Made by a program: the position numbers and the translations under genes. DNA of 64,000 nt from positions 62,001 to 126,000 of the forward strand of contig CAWIQF010000021.1 in NCBI GenBank assembly GCA_963838205.1. Direction: 5' to 3'. Below the pieces are notes generated by a model. That model was given only the letters and a program-made list of their open reading frames with translations. It was not told the DNA's origin and ran no database searches. This document shows, piece after piece, positions 40,879 to 49,338 of this stretch. Origin of the DNA: CAIVVT01 sp963838205 (GTDB lineage Bacteria; Acidobacteriota; Terriglobia; Bryobacterales; Bryobacteraceae). The stretch's first letter is position 1. Each line of letters opens with the position of its first letter.

Positions 40879-41709
40879 TTACCTGAGGAAGTTCACCAGC
40901 TCGCGATTCACTTCGTCCGCATGGGTCCAGGTGATGCAGTGCGGCCCGTCTTTCACTGTCAACAGGCGTGCGCCCGGGATTAGTTTGGCGGTCCGAAGTC
41001 CCGACGCAGCGATTGGTACAATCCGGTCCGCGTCCCCTTGAATAACCAACGCCGGCACGTCAACGCGGTGCAGGTCCTGGCGGAAGTCCTCATACCATGT
41101 CGCCACGCTAGCCAGACAGGCCGTCGCCGAGGCGCCCGCTGCAATGTTCCAGCTTGCCTGCACGGCCTGTTCGCTGACAAGCTTTCCCAGCAGCAGATCC
41201 GTGTTATAGAAGTTCTTGAAAAACTCGGTGAAGAACGCGTAGCGATCCGCGGCGACGGCTTTCTGGATTTCCTCGAAGACACTGCCGTCCACGCCCTCCG
41301 GGTTGTCCGGCGCCTTCCGTAGATAGGGCGGTACTCCCGAGATGAATACCACCTTACTCACGCCCTTCGATCCATATCTCCCCAGGTAGCGTGCCACTTC
41401 GCCGCCTCCCATGGAGAATCCTGCCAGTGCAAAATCGTGTAACTCTAGCTGCGCGACAAGCTTGTGCAGGTCCTCCGCGAAAGTGTCGTAGTTATAGCCG
41501 GTTGCCGGCTGGCTGGACTTGCCGAATCCTCTGCGATCGTAGGTGATGACCCGGTGGCCCGCGGCCAGGAGCGCCGCCGCCTGCTTCTCCCAGGAAGCTC
41601 CGCTCAGCGGGTATCCGTGGATCAGCACAACCGGCTTACCCGCGCCGTGGTCTTCATAATAAAGCTCGATATTACTCGAGTTTTCCTTCCCGACAACTAC
41701 GTATGGCAA
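40879..41709 (-). CDS. Alpha/beta hydrolase, chloroperoxidase/esterase type
   Basis: 276 residues. Oxyanion region VLIHGYPLSGASWEKQ; nucleophile elbow LAGFSMGGGEVARYLGRYG (Ser); acid in IQGDADRIVP (Asp); His in DGPHCITWTHADEV. The DRRGFGKSSQPATGYNYDTFAEDL segment is typical of the cofactor-free haloperoxidase/aryl-esterase subgroup. No signal peptide. The natural substrate cannot be told from sequence. Monocistronic between higB and the Dps remnant. Confidence 0.88.
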   Translation of the reverse strand: MPYVVVGKENSSNIELYYEDHGAGKPVVLIHGYPLSGASWEKQAAALLAAGHRVITYDRRGFGKSSQPATGYNYDTFAEDLHKLVAQLELHDFALAGFSMGGGEVARYLGRYGSKGVSKVVFISGVPPYLRKAPDNPEGVDGSVFEEIQKAVAADRYAFFTEFFKNFYNTDLLLGKLVSEQAVQASWNIAAGASATACLASVATWYEDFRQDLHRVDVPALVIQGDADRIVPIAASGLRTAKLIPGARLLTVKDGPHCITWTHADEVNRELVNFLR

Positions 41710-41796
41710 TGAGAATCTCCTATGTGTATTGGTTCGCGCGTTCGCTCTGTTGACCTATGACTACCTCTGGGCGCATGGTCGGTTCTGTGCCGCCCA

Positions 41797-42034
41797 GTTG
41801 CCGAGCCGCGACTAAAAGAAGCGGTTCTTACATTCGAAGCCGGGCCGTAACTGTCAAGGAACGGTCACTGCAGTCGATACCGAGCTGCGACAGAAAGGAG
41901 CGCTCATCACAGACGATTCTGAGTCGCGATCGGAAGGAGCGGTCACTACATTGGATTCTGTGCCGCAGCCGATCCTGGGCCGCGACTGTCAAGCACAGGT
42001 CCCCACGGTGATCGAATGATTCAATCGACTTCCA
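41797..42034. repeat. Dispersed repeat, locus B: degenerate ~39-bp tandem array
   Basis: About five units of the type GAGCCGCGACxxxxAAGGAGCGGTC plus CACTxCATTxGAT, followed by a conserved end (42012-42034, TCGAATGATTCAATCGAC then TTCCA). The same end occurs at 56306-56328 with one mismatch. The array now forms the 3' coding part of the Dps frame. Confidence 0.75.
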
Positions 42035-42547
42035 ACTCATGGCATCAGTGCTGAACGTGCGCTTCCAGGACCACAATTGTTTATCCGCGGTTCGCGATAT
42101 CTCGGTGAACACATCCGCCGTGGATAGGTCGTGGTGCTTTCCCGCGACGTCTATCGCCTTCCGGATGTTGGCCAGGTATAACGCATAGTGGTCGATCAAC
42201 GCCTTCAGGTGTTCTTGCCCCTCCGTAGCGTCCACGGGATACTTCGGCAGGCTCGATCCGGCCCCCGCCATGCGGACGGTTCCCAGCACCACCCCGCCCA
42301 ATGCGGCCACTCCCTCAGCCGGCAGATCGATATACGGGAACACCTTTCCCGCTAGTTTGTCAAACAATAAATGGAGCTCGTAGAAGTTCGGACCTTTCAC
42401 GTTCCAGCGTGCCTGTTTCGCTTGCGAATAAAGGTCCGCGGCGTCGGCCAGCCGTTCATTGATCAATTCAATCAGCCGCTGACGAGCATGTTCCGGCAGG
42501 TCAATGTGAGTCGGAAACGTCGCTGGTGCAGTTTTCGTAGCTGTCAT
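41828..42547 (-). CDS. Dps/ferritin-like protein, frameshifted C-terminus
   Basis: 239 residues as read. Residues 1-160 are Dps-like (ERLADAADLYSQAKQARWNV, GPNFYELHLLFDKL, YIDLPAEGVAALGGVVLGTV, ISRTADKQLW). The family then continues FLEAH; here the frame reads SWKRTFSTDA, and restoring one base between 42070 and 42071 gives FLEAHVQH followed by TGA at 42045-42047. Downstream residues are translated repeat DNA. Arg47 replaces the ferroxidase His found in AHWNVKGPNF. Iron oxidation and oligomer packing are therefore doubtful; probably a decaying gene. Confidence 0.8.
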   Translation of the reverse strand: MTATKTAPATFPTHIDLPEHARQRLIELINERLADAADLYSQAKQARWNVKGPNFYELHLLFDKLAGKVFPYIDLPAEGVAALGGVVLGTVRMAGAGSSLPKYPVDATEGQEHLKALIDHYALYLANIRKAIDVAGKHHDLSTADVFTEISRTADKQLWSWKRTFSTDAMSWKSIESFDHRGDLCLTVAAQDRLRHRIQCSDRSFRSRLRIVCDERSFLSQLGIDCSDRSLTVTARLRM

Positions 42548-43007
42548 GTTCTTGTCGTTTCCTCGGATCCTTCACTCCCACTGATGCACGGCGAGCACCG
42601 AAAGGCTCGGGCGGACACGTGGCCGCTCAGCAGCTTGCGTGCGGCCTATGTAACTCATACGCCAGGAGTATCTTAGCGGTATTGGAGAGGCTGCCCTAGG
42701 GCGACGCGGCAGGCCGGTTTGCCGGCTTCGGCCGCGCCATCGGGCCGTATCGCGGGACGCCGCAAGCTATATGTGCACTTTGCGTAACAGGCCCTGCATC
42801 TGTCCGCCAATGCGGCGGCGGATTCGGAACTGCTCCCGCTGCGCGATCATCTCGCCGCGAGCGGCACATCGCCACTTCTGCTGCGGCCGCCATCCCGGGA
42901 ACTCAACCGCGTTTCAGCCTGCAAAACCGCGCCAAAAACACCATCCTTTCACCGTCCCGGTCGAAACCCGGTGAATCATCGATAAGGTCTTTAGATCAAA
43001 ATAGATA

Positions 43008-43049
43008 CACGGTGAAGCACCGTGCCCGCAAAAAACGGTGCTTTTGCGG
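43008..43049. other. Overlapping alternative hairpins
   Basis: CACGGTG/CACCGTG (7 bp, loop AAG, 43008-43024) competes with CCGCAAAA/TTTTGCGG (8 bp, loop of 8, 43026-43049) and with GCACCGT/ACGGTGC (43017 to 43041). It resembles an attenuator or a palindromic repeat element. Confidence 0.5.
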
Positions 43050-43054
43050 TCTGC

Positions 43055-43153
43055 CACGGTGTTTGCATGGTCGAATCATGGTCCGCGCATGGTGTCTGCA
43101 TGGTGAAATCATGGTCCGCGCATGGTGTTTGCACGGTGCAATCATGCACCGCG
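43055..43153. repeat. Tandem repeat, three 33-bp units
   Basis: Units 43055-43087, 43088-43120 and 43121-43153, each of the form CAyGGTGTyTGCAyGGTssAATCATGsWCCGCG. The period is a multiple of three, so open frames on both strands read 11-residue repeats (for example HDFTMQTPCAD), but no start or ribosome site supports translation. Confidence 0.8.
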
Positions 43154-43189
43154 AGCCGGCGCGGTGGCCAATTCCGGCCACGATTCCGG

Positions 43190-43657
43190 CTACGATTCGA
43201 TCGCCGTCCGGATGTGCTCCAGGTGCTTTGCGCCGTGGCCCCCGTACATCCCCACAATGTCGTCCAGTGAGATCTCGCCGCGCTCCGGGTGGAACGCCGT
43301 GCGGGCGAACGCCGCCTCCGGCAGGGCCCGCAAGAAAGCCCCCCACCGGGCATGCAGCCCCTTTAGAATCTGCACTGAAGGCTCAACCGGCCCGGTCTTC
43401 GCGTCGGGCAGTTCGGCCCACGCTTCCTGGTCGTAGGGCTGGATGGTCGGATGGTCCAGCGTGGCGATGAACCGCGTCCGGATGAATGCGTGCATGTGCG
43501 AGTCGGCCAGGTGATGGATCACCTGCCGCGCCGTCCACTTGCCGGCACCGTATGTCTTGTTGAGTTTAGCGTCGGAAACCCCGGCAATCAGTTGTTCCAG
43601 TTGCGCCGGGAGCGCCTCGATTTTCTCAATCGCGATCTGCCGTTCTGCGGGAGTCAT
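43190..43657 (-). CDS. DinB/YfiT-like metal-dependent protein
   Basis: 155 residues. KWTARQVIHHLADSHMHAFIRTRF and GHGAKHLEHIRTAI carry the three histidines (H in QVIHHLADSH and in GGHGAKHLEHI) that bind a metal in the DinB_2/YfiT four-helix family. Relatives include bacillithiol-S-transferase-like enzymes; the substrate is unknown here. The motif TIQPYDQEAWAELPD is also typical of the YfiT branch. Confidence 0.85.
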   Translation of the reverse strand: MTPAERQIAIEKIEALPAQLEQLIAGVSDAKLNKTYGAGKWTARQVIHHLADSHMHAFIRTRFIATLDHPTIQPYDQEAWAELPDAKTGPVEPSVQILKGLHARWGAFLRALPEAAFARTAFHPERGEISLDDIVGMYGGHGAKHLEHIRTAIES

Positions 43658-44075
43658 GCCTGCTATTGTCGCTCATTACCGGCGCTCGGGTGGCGGCCCA
43701 AAGGGATGCCGGAAATGACCTTTGTGCCGGCGCGGCGCGCGGTTCCAGGGAGGGTGATCTGCGTCGGCGCCGTGGGGTTGTTGCCGGCGTCGTTTTCCTG
43801 GCAAGAACCACCGCTCCGCAGGACTCCCCGGTCCCGTATCGGGTGTGCCGCGAATTGATCTCCGGCGCGCGAGAACTAGCGCTTCGCGCCGGTCTCCCGT
43901 TTCTCTGGGATCGCCTGCGAACTGATCCCCCGCGCGCGCGATTTCGTGCATCCCTAGCCCGCCGCCAAATCGGCCCAAACCGCTATTAGTAGCGGTCTGA
44001 CTTTCGCATGTTATTGATTGTGAATGGTTTATTTCATTCACTCCGCTACGCTGTAGCGGCCTGGGGTTGCCGGCC
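43658..44075. other. Non-coding region
   Basis: About 420 bases between two minus-strand genes with no supported gene. It contains the hairpin at 43979-43996; the rest is GC-rich and unremarkable. Confidence 0.5.
43979..43996 (-). terminator. Hairpin downstream of the DUF2461 gene
   Basis: Perfect 7-bp arms ACCGCTA and TAGCGGT around TTAG. It sits about 80 bases after the stop of the minus-strand DUF2461 gene, with only a short T run after it; a weak terminator candidate. Confidence 0.35.
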
Positions 44076-44807
44076 TCAGAACCAGCCGGTCGTCAGAGGA
44101 GCGTTTTTCCGGGCGCTCGCGAGCAGCGGCTCGTTCAGGAATTCCACCACCGGCAGCACCTTCCGGAAGCGCGAAACGATGGCCTCGACGACGTCCGGAC
44201 CCAGGGCAATGGCGGCGTCCAGTTCGACGTAGTGATACCACTGCTTGGCCTTGATGTAATCCAGCACCGGCTCGATTCCGGGCATCTCGGCGCAGTAGCC
44301 CTTGGGCGGCCGGCTCAGCCGCTCGCCCTGCAGTTCGCCCAGCGCCGAGCGCAATGCGCGATTGTGGATCAGTTTCAGGAACCGCGGCCCGCTTTCCACG
44401 ATGTGCGCGCGTATCATGCGCAACTGGTCCGGGCCGGGCATGTAGCAACCGCCGGCGATCTCGAGGCAGCGGTCGGAGACGGCGAAATAGAAGCTCGAAC
44501 TTTCGTTCTTGGCCAGATCCGCGCGGCGCAGCAGCGCCCCGGTGTGAGTCTTGTAAGGCGTCTTGTCGTTGCTGAAGCGCGTATCGCGGTGAATCCGGTA
44601 GATCGCCTTCCGCGGCTGTCCGGCGTACTCGGGCGCGAAGCGCGTCACCGCGGCCATCACCTGCACCGTCAGCTCCTCCATCGGCGCCTTGACGCACTGC
44701 TCGTAGGTCTCGCGATGCGCTTCGAACCAGTCGCGGTCGTTGTGCTTGCGCAGGCCGCGAAAGAACGCTGGCATCTGCTTGGGGAACCCGCCGAACGTGG
44801 ACTTCAT
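44076..44807 (-). CDS. DUF2461 / TIGR02453 family protein
   Basis: 243 residues. FFRGLRKHNDRDWFEAHRETYEQCVKAPMEEL, YRIHRDTRFSNDKTPYKTHTGALLRR and GCYMPGPDQLRMIRAHIVE are the conserved blocks of this widespread, functionally uncharacterised bacterial family. Full length, cytosolic. Divergent from murB; the 29 bases between the starts must hold both promoters. Confidence 0.88.
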   Translation of the reverse strand: MKSTFGGFPKQMPAFFRGLRKHNDRDWFEAHRETYEQCVKAPMEELTVQVMAAVTRFAPEYAGQPRKAIYRIHRDTRFSNDKTPYKTHTGALLRRADLAKNESSSFYFAVSDRCLEIAGGCYMPGPDQLRMIRAHIVESGPRFLKLIHNRALRSALGELQGERLSRPPKGYCAEMPGIEPVLDYIKAKQWYHYVELDAAIALGPDVVEAIVSRFRKVLPVVEFLNEPLLASARKNAPLTTGWF

Positions 44808-44836
44808 TTCCGTTCACCGCCTAGACTCAGAGTAGA

Positions 44837-45847
44837 ATGAATGACCTCTCCCGCGACGCGGCTTCGCGCGTTGTGGCAATGAACGACGTGCCCGCGCGGC
44901 TGGCGCGCATCGAGAGCCTGGCCCTGCTGGCGAACGAGCCGCTCGCCGGACATACCCGGTTCGCAGTGGGCGGCCCGGCCGCGATTCTGGCCGATACCGA
45001 GAGCGAGCCGGCGTTCGTCGAAGCGCTGCAGGTGCTCGGCGCGAGCGCAATCCGCTGGACGGTGGTCGGCGGTGGCACGAACCTGATTGTGAGTGACGGC
45101 GGCTATGCCGGCGTGGTGTTGCGCTTCCGCGGCGCGGCGCTGAGCTGCGATGGCGACGAGCTGGAGGCGCAAGCGGGCGCGCCGCTGCAGAGCGTGGTCG
45201 ATTTCGCCGTCGGCCACGGCCTGGAAGGACTCGACCGCATGACCGGCATTCCGGGCTTCACCGGCGGCGCCATTTACGGCAACGCCGGGGCCTACGGCCA
45301 GTCGATCTCGGACACGCTCAAAAGCGTGCGGGTCTTCGACGGCGAACGCGTGCGGCGGCTGGATAGCGCGGAGTGCGAGTTCCGCTACCGCGACAGCATC
45401 TTCAAGCGCAAAAAGGAGTGGTTGATTCTGGCGGCGATTTTCGACTTGCGCGGCGGGGATGCAGCCGCTTTGCGGGCCTCCGCGGACGAAATCCTGGCTA
45501 CCCGCAATCGCAAATATCCGCCCGAAATGCGCTGCGCGGGCAGCATTTTTAAGAATCTGATTCTCTCTGAATTGCCGGAGCCGGTGCGGGCGCAGGTTCC
45601 GGAGAACGTGGTAAAAAAAGGGAAAGTGCCGGCCGCCTGGTTCCTCGATCAAGCCGGCGGGCGCGGGCAGCAGAGCGGCGGTATCCGGGTGGCCGAGTAC
45701 CACGCCAACCTGATCTACAACGACGGAACAGGCACTGCGCGGGAGCTGCACGGGCTGATCGGCGAGCTGAAGCGGCGCGTCGAGGCGCGGTTCGGACTGC
45801 AACTCGAGGAAGAGGTGCAGTACCTGGGTTTCGAGGACAGCGCGTAG
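44837..45847 (+). CDS. murB: UDP-N-acetylmuramate dehydrogenase
   Basis: 336 residues. The FAD-binding domain contains LLANEPLAGHTRFAVGGPAAI, VVGGGTNLIVSDGGYAGVVLR and GIPGFTGGAIYGNAGAYGQ. The substrate domain has YRDSIFKRKK, the catalytic-serine motif CAGSIFKN, and AAWFLDQAGGRGQQSGGIRV. It reduces UDP-GlcNAc-enolpyruvate with NADPH in peptidoglycan synthesis. A second ATG at 44879 (MNDVPARLARIESLALLANE) is a plausible start, because a TAGAAT -10-like box overlaps the first ATG. Confidence 0.93.
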   Translation: MNDLSRDAASRVVAMNDVPARLARIESLALLANEPLAGHTRFAVGGPAAILADTESEPAFVEALQVLGASAIRWTVVGGGTNLIVSDGGYAGVVLRFRGAALSCDGDELEAQAGAPLQSVVDFAVGHGLEGLDRMTGIPGFTGGAIYGNAGAYGQSISDTLKSVRVFDGERVRRLDSAECEFRYRDSIFKRKKEWLILAAIFDLRGGDAAALRASADEILATRNRKYPPEMRCAGSIFKNLILSELPEPVRAQVPENVVKKGKVPAAWFLDQAGGRGQQSGGIRVAEYHANLIYNDGTGTARELHGLIGELKRRVEARFGLQLEEEVQYLGFEDSA

Positions 45848-45865
45848 CGAGATTCCAGTTAGGCG

Positions 45866-46195
45866 CTAAAAGAACGCATACCAAAGCGCAAGGCCGAGCG
45901 CCGCGATCCCTACTGCTCCAATGAGGACTCCAATCAAGCGGTTCGGATCTATCTTTTCCGCCACTCTTATCTGCATGAAGATGAATCCCAAACCAACAAA
46001 GAGAAGCAGGTCGACAAACCCGTGAGTTGTCCAATCATGACCGCTAAGCGACTTCATAAAGACCTTTAGCGGGACGTATGCGTCCTTCGCCCAAGCCAGC
46101 GCGGTATTGAATAACACGGTGATCGCGGCAGCAAGAACGAAGCCCGCTGTGGCGGGGGAAAGTCTCAGAGGTTGTGAGTCACTCACGGAGGCCAT
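45866..46195 (-). CDS. Small membrane protein of the PadR-linked operon
   Basis: 109 residues with three hydrophobic spans (AGFVLAAAITVLFNTALAWA, FVDLLLFVGLGFIFMQI, LIGVLIGAVGIAALGLALWYAFF). Not recognised. Its ATG overlaps the stop of the 46195 gene (TAATG), so both are translated together and probably function together in the inner membrane. Confidence 0.65.
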   Translation of the reverse strand: MASVSDSQPLRLSPATAGFVLAAAITVLFNTALAWAKDAYVPLKVFMKSLSGHDWTTHGFVDLLLFVGLGFIFMQIRVAEKIDPNRLIGVLIGAVGIAALGLALWYAFF

Positions 46196-46680
46196 TATCG
46201 GGCTCCTTTCGATTCGCTATCGAGCAGAGCGACTTTCACACCGTGATCGATGATTGCGCCGGCGCCTTCCACCGCCAAACCCGTCATCGCGATCAGTACC
46301 GCGATCGACAGCACGAGTTTGCGGGCGGTGGCATTTGAATACAGGTTTTCGCGAGTAGCGATCGGAAGAAGCAATGCCAGTATGGCCGTGACGAAGAACA
46401 GGTGTTCTTTCGTCTCCATAAAGAGATTGTGCGCAAACGGCCATGGTCCCTTGAGAATCAAGGCCTTCTCCGGGGGATAGAAGTGGACGTACCAGTATCC
46501 GCCGCAGATCCATGCGGCAGCTATACAAACCGTCGCCACGAGAGCGGCAGCTCGTATGCGTGAGGCGTTCTCGGGCCGCGCATTGAGCGCTTCCACGAAG
46601 ACCCAGAGGGCCGCCATACAACCTGTAACACCGAAGCCAGCATGGCTCAGTAGTATGACGTCGCTACTTGAGATATTCAA
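46195..46680 (-). CDS. Membrane protein with histidine-bearing helices
   Basis: 161 residues, four to five hydrophobic spans. VILLSHAGFGVTGCMAALWVFVEAL starts with an in-membrane His; ICGGYWYVHFYPPEKALI, NLFMETKEHLFFVTAILALLLPIA and GAGAIIDHGVKVALL add others. The spread of histidines in helices hints at heme binding as in small cytochrome b-like proteins, but no family is recognised. Second to last gene of the PadR operon. Confidence 0.62.
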   Translation of the reverse strand: MNISSSDVILLSHAGFGVTGCMAALWVFVEALNARPENASRIRAAALVATVCIAAAWICGGYWYVHFYPPEKALILKGPWPFAHNLFMETKEHLFFVTAILALLLPIATRENLYSNATARKLVLSIAVLIAMTGLAVEGAGAIIDHGVKVALLDSESKGAR

Positions 46681-46710
46681 TGCATTTCCTTTCGAGAGGC
46701 CCTCCGACGC

Positions 46711-47580
46711 TTATGTAGGTCCGATCAGCCCGGGACGAGTCATCGAGCTAAACGCTGCGCCCGTGGGAGCGCCGGGCTTGTCGGCTTCTTTCTTGCCCCA
46801 GGTCCAATAAAGTCCTAGGTAGGCGTAGTTCTCCGTTTGCCCGATGGCGGTATGACCGTAGCAGAAGAGTAACTGAAAACCGGGGTCGCGAAACTTGTAG
46901 TAACCACCTATGTTGACGAGCGTCGCCGGTCTGGTCTGCGGTGTCGCCACTCCTTCCGGTCCGTGATAGAAGATCTCGGTTCCCAAGGTCACCTTCTTAC
47001 CCAGATCCCGCTGCACCAGCCAGCCCGCATAGGGGAAGTTACGATAGCCGGGCGCGTTCACCAGAGTTACCCCGCCGCCGCCGTAAGTAGTCCAAGGGCC
47101 AAAGCTCTTCTGCACCCACAGTGGCAGCTTGTACCATGTCTTACCCACGCCCAGTCCGCGCGCGGCGTTGCCGGTCGGAATCTCAAACATCGTAAATGTG
47201 CCGATCATAGGACGATGCTTCGTCTCCTGCACAAACCTGAATTTGATCCCCAGCTCGATGTCCCCTAAACCGAACGCGCGCGGACCCACGCCGGCCGGGG
47301 CGAAGTTAGAATTGTTGGCAGGCAGGATCGCCGTGGCGGGAATGATGATATGCAGGTGGACGTTGGGCAGAGCGCCCCAATTGAATTCGGCCGCAGGCCC
47401 AACCGTGTCGGTTTCCACCGGAGTGCCGTCCGATGCCGCGAACGTATAAAACTCGTAATTTCTGTAGTCAATTGGTTCCGGATCGTCGGTCTGAAATGGA
47501 GGACCAGCCAGTGCAGTCGTCGCTGCGGAAGCCAGCACCATTAGCGCCCCCAGTGTTCTTACGGCGGTCAGCTCTCGCAT
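46711..47580 (-). CDS. Outer-membrane beta-barrel / transporter-like protein
   Basis: 289 residues. A signal peptide (LMVLASAATTALAGPPFQTDDPEP) is followed by alternating amphipathic strands and aromatic turns (NVHLHIIIPATAILP, LGDIELGIKFRFVQETKHRP, WTTYGGGGVTLVNAPGYRNF, YAYLGLYWTWG). The start of the mature part and the LGDIELGIKFRF strand are reminiscent of the phenol-degradation MetA-type barrels (DUF3187/Phenol_MetA_deg-like). The transported compound is unknown. It starts 5 bases after the PadR stop. Confidence 0.7.
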   Translation of the reverse strand: MRELTAVRTLGALMVLASAATTALAGPPFQTDDPEPIDYRNYEFYTFAASDGTPVETDTVGPAAEFNWGALPNVHLHIIIPATAILPANNSNFAPAGVGPRAFGLGDIELGIKFRFVQETKHRPMIGTFTMFEIPTGNAARGLGVGKTWYKLPLWVQKSFGPWTTYGGGGVTLVNAPGYRNFPYAGWLVQRDLGKKVTLGTEIFYHGPEGVATPQTRPATLVNIGGYYKFRDPGFQLLFCYGHTAIGQTENYAYLGLYWTWGKKEADKPGAPTGAAFSSMTRPGLIGPT

Positions 47581-47584
47581 CTGG

Positions 47585-47923
47585 CTACCTCGTCTCAGTC
47601 AGCTCTCCAAACAACTCACTGACTTTCACTTTCATGGCTTTGAGAGCCTTTCTTCCGAGGGGCGTGGCCCGATAGACCTTGCGAATCGATTGCCCATTGC
47701 GCTTCTCGACCGAGCGCACGTAGCCCTTCTTTTCCAGTCCGTGCAGCAGCGGATAGAGGGTTCCGAGGCTGATCCGATAACCGTGCCGCGCCAGCTCCTC
47801 GGCCATTTCGAGTCCAAAAATCGGTCCTTCGACGGCGTGATAAAGAATGTGAAGACGGATCAGGCCGGAGTACAAGTCATGGTACTCGAAGCGGGTATCG
47901 TAATCGGTTTTCGTTATCGTCAT
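47585..47923 (-). CDS. PadR-family transcription regulator
   Basis: 112 residues from the ATG at 47923 (MTITKTDYDTRFEYHDLYSG). LIRLHILYHAVEGPIFGLEMAEELARHGYRISLGTLYPLLHGLEKKGYVRSVEKRNGQSIRKVYRATPLGRKALKAM is the PadR winged helix with a short C-terminal dimerisation helix. It leads an operon with the barrel and two membrane proteins, which it most likely regulates in response to a small, possibly aromatic, ligand. Confidence 0.88.
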   Translation of the reverse strand: MTITKTDYDTRFEYHDLYSGLIRLHILYHAVEGPIFGLEMAEELARHGYRISLGTLYPLLHGLEKKGYVRSVEKRNGQSIRKVYRATPLGRKALKAMKVKVSELFGELTETR

Positions 47924-48086
47924 TCGAGAGAGACTCAGTGTAAATGGCGCTCGCATCCGGTGTCAACAACTTTGTCTCTCCGGGATGCGAATCCCGACCG
48001 AAGCTACTCTGGGGACGACGAAGCGAGCGGACGGATGGGCGGCCGGAAGTTGGGTTACCTCGACGCGGGCGGTGTGCCCGTTGGCG

Positions 48087-48752
48087 CTAAGGCTGGAGCG
48101 AGAGGGTGGTTTTTCCGGCGGGGCCGGAGTAAATCAGATCGAGCGATTTGATCTTCTTGGTCTCGCCGCGGTGTTCGAAGAACAGCAGTCCGGCCTGGGG
48201 CAAGGGGCGATCGCCCTCGGGCAGCGCGGCCTTTTGCACCCGCTGTTGCATCGGTCGTACTAACTCGAATGGCATTTTGGGCGGCGTAGGCGGCGGTTCA
48301 CCCTGGCCACCCTGGCCGCCGGTGCTGATGCCGCCTTTGGACTTCGACTCGGGTTGCTCCGGCGGCACCCATTCGGGGTCCTTGAGGGAATTAAAGATCA
48401 ACAAGTACTGCCGGCTGGGCAGAGGCGTCTTCTTGCCATTAATGCGCAGGGAAAAGTCGTCGGAGGATATCTTAGTCCGCGCACCGGGCGCGCCGAACAA
48501 CCCGACTTCGATCACCACATAATCTTCAGTGGAAAAGGCCCGTTCCAGCGTGGGGACGGAGTGACCTTTGAACTCGGCCCCGATGGTCACCGTGCCGGCC
48601 TGCGCCTGGGCCTGATAATCGGCCGCGGTGGCGCGCGGGAGCAGGCCTTTGAATTCGGGTTGCGGCTCCTTGGCGGGCGCGGTTTGCGCGGGCAGGCACA
48701 GGCAGACGGCGGCGCTCAGCACACCAATCCTCAACACAGCAGAAGGTCGCAT
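48087..48752 (-). CDS. Secreted protein of unknown function
   Basis: 221 residues. A signal peptide (VLRIGVLSAAVCLCLPAQTAPA) is followed by a strand-rich domain (AGTVTIGAEFKGHSVPTLERAF, YVVIEVGLFGAPGARTKISSDDFSLRINGKKTPLPSRQYLLIFNSLKDPEW). A Gly/Pro/Gln linker (GGISTGGQGGQGEPPPTPP) and a C-terminal LIYSGPAGKTTLSL strand follow. It resembles conserved acidobacterial exported proteins with Ig-like folds, but I know no named family. Confidence 0.65.
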   Translation of the reverse strand: MRPSAVLRIGVLSAAVCLCLPAQTAPAKEPQPEFKGLLPRATAADYQAQAQAGTVTIGAEFKGHSVPTLERAFSTEDYVVIEVGLFGAPGARTKISSDDFSLRINGKKTPLPSRQYLLIFNSLKDPEWVPPEQPESKSKGGISTGGQGGQGEPPPTPPKMPFELVRPMQQRVQKAALPEGDRPLPQAGLLFFEHRGETKKIKSLDLIYSGPAGKTTLSLQP

Positions 48753-48826
48753 TTCTGATAAAAAGCTAGCATAGTCGGGGGGCGCGGGGACAGGCGGGTG
48801 GAGTCCTGGTGGCGCCGGGCCCGCCC

Positions 48827-49213
48827 TCAGACCACCGCCGCGCCGCGCTCAACCAGCAGTTCCCGCAACACCGACCGGTGGCAGCGGCGCTCGTCTTCGC
48901 AGTAGCAGCCCAGCGACAGATTGGTCTGATGCGACAGCGCCGCCAGCAGGGCCAGTTCGCGGCTGCGGTCGGGCGCGCTCATCTCACGCCGGAACTTCCT
49001 CGCGAATGCAGTCCAGGCCCGTTCGTCCGCGGCTTGCAGCGCTTCCTGCACTAGTTCGGCGCTGGGCGAGAGGTTCGGGAACCAGACGTCATAGTAGTCC
49101 AACCGGGCGAAGTCGTCCTTCGGAACGCCGCGCGGAGGCCGCCGCACCGTGCCCAGTCGCAGACCTTCGCCGGGCTGGCGCGGCGTGCCGAGTCGAACGA
49201 TGAAGATCGACAT
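48827..49213 (-). CDS. DUF488 family protein
   Basis: 128 residues. GTVRRPPRGVPKDDFARLDYYDVWFPNLSPS, LSHQTNLSLGCYCEDERRCHRSVLRELLVERGA match DUF488: the Cys/His-rich C-terminal CYCEDERRCHRSVL is its signature. Cytosolic and uncharacterised. A short form of the family. Confidence 0.88.
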   Translation of the reverse strand: MSIFIVRLGTPRQPGEGLRLGTVRRPPRGVPKDDFARLDYYDVWFPNLSPSAELVQEALQAADERAWTAFARKFRREMSAPDRSRELALLAALSHQTNLSLGCYCEDERRCHRSVLRELLVERGAAVV

Positions 49214-49338
49214 AATTCCTTAACGCCAGTGTGCCACGTGGGGCGGGCGAACGCGGCCGGCGGTCGCGGTGCGGCAGCAGTTGCTGCGCGCAAGTCGATT
49301 ACGCATCTCGACGGTATCGGTTGGAGACGTAAAGCATA

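Larger units (their letters stand above)
42548..43189. other. Non-coding region with hairpins and a minisatellite
   Basis: 640 bases with no convincing gene. The right part holds several mutually exclusive hairpins (43008-43049) and a 3 x 33-bp tandem repeat (43055-43153). The left part (42548-43000) shows nothing recognisable. Confidence 0.6.

Noticed and set aside
43055..43153. Tandem 33-bp units as a CRISPR array
   Set aside because: The units abut directly with no unique spacers; it is a minisatellite.
42991..43353. Protein with 11-residue repeats encoded by the minisatellite
   Set aside because: Both strands give repeating frames simply because the period is a multiple of three; no start context or conserved flanks.
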